Shown: piece after piece, positions 13,073 through 13,459 of the stretch
Numbering within the stretch: position 1 is the stretch's first letter
Layout of the letters: the number at the start of each line of letters is the position of its first letter
Assembly: GCA_009783675.1 (NCBI GenBank)
Contig: WRDA01000020.1
Coordinates: forward strand, 1-13,459
Source of the DNA: Symbiobacteriaceae bacterium
GTDB taxonomy: Bacteria; Bacillota; JAAYKD01; WRDA01
Direction: 5' to 3'
DNA: 13,459 bases
Made by a program: the position numbers and the translations under genes
The notes under the pieces: model-generated
Seen by the model: the letters and a program-made list of their open reading frames with translations, nothing else
Database searches by the model: none
What the model was told of the DNA's origin: nothing

Positions 13073-13459
13073 ATGGGTAAACGTGGATCAGCGTTAAACA
13101 CAACTGGAACAGATCCGGTGTTTAAACCAACAGGATATCCCAGTGACCTGTCTGATGATGAGTGGGATATGATCAAAGACTTCTTTCCTCAGGGATCTAA
13201 CAGCACGCATCACAAGAGAGCGTTGGTTAATGCCGTGCTTTATCTGCTGGATAATGGATGCAAATGGAGAGGGCTTCCCCATGACTACCCGCCCTACTCT
13301 ACAGTTCATAGCTTCTTTCGCCGAGCCAGGATTAGTGGCCTTTGGGATAAGGTTCATAGAGATATTGTAATGAAGACGAGGAGAAAAGCAGGCAGGGCAG
13401 ATACTCCTTCGTATGCGCTTATAGATCCATAGAGTGTCAAACCGTGTTTGCCAGTGAGA
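13073..13459 (+). pseudogene. IS5-type transposase, N-terminal part, broken, runs off window
   Basis: GGAGGTG (13061-13067) precedes the ATG. The protein shows the IS5/IS1031-type N-terminal region: YPSDLSDDEWDMIKDFFP, then RALVNAVLYLLDNGCKWRGL, HSFFRRARISGLWDKV and PSYALIDP. At 13430-13432 a TAG stands where family members have Gln in the IDSQSVKT motif around the first catalytic Asp. Two codons on, one base appears missing near 13439-13441; restoring it gives SVKTVFASE. The gene therefore looks inactive, with the remainder beyond the right edge. Confidence 0.8.

Noticed and set aside
1..13459. tRNA, rRNA or CRISPR array
   Set aside because: No cloverleaf, rRNA-like sequence or regularly spaced short direct repeats were seen; the repeats present are explained by module duplication and IS ends.

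Overview
The window looks like accessory DNA from a low- to mid-GC anaerobic Firmicute (Clostridia-like). This rests on strong purine-rich ribosome binding sites (AAGGAGG, GGAGGTG, GAGGAGGT), many short co-directional genes, and a pile-up of IS1634-, IS66- and IS5-type elements. The genus cannot be read from the sequence.

Bases 1-7493 hold a plus-strand peptide (RiPP) biosynthesis locus made of two tandem copies of a three-gene module, followed by one exporter. Each module runs radical SAM/SPASM maturase, 70-residue seven-cysteine precursor, membrane-anchored S41-type protease. Module 1 is cut by the left window edge inside its maturase (to 1017), followed by its precursor (1075-1287) and protease (1389-2708). 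Module 2 has an intact maturase (2716-4107), precursor (4186-4398) and protease (4502-5800). An ABC half-transporter with no peptidase domain (5877-7493) follows, probably shared by both. Likely flow: the N-terminal leader of the precursor is recognised by the PqqD-like front of the maturase; the SPASM enzyme links cysteines in the core; the ABC protein exports the product; the outward-facing S41 protein trims it. The chemistry and trimming site are inferred. Each precursor gene is bracketed by complementary arms and followed by a hairpin whose stem shows a compensatory base change between the two copies.

Bases 7494-11737 hold about 340 bp without a recognised gene, an intact IS1634-like element (about 7837-9763), a 220-bp remnant with an open Cys-rich frame (to 9983), and a decayed IS66-family element with perfect 15-bp ends (10154-11737).

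Bases 11738-13459 hold a third, orphan Cys-rich precursor-like gene (11926-12090) with a tail resembling the other two, a possible short promoter-to-terminator unit (12227-12373), a minus-strand fragment of an IS5-type transposase (12660-12897), and the broken 5' part of a plus-strand IS5-type transposase running off the right edge.

The main discovery candidate is the duplicated maturase-precursor-protease locus with its conserved RNA structures and the orphan third precursor. It most resembles cysteine-rich radical SAM peptide families such as ranthipeptides, or the family I recall as 'Clo7bot', but that assignment was not checked here.
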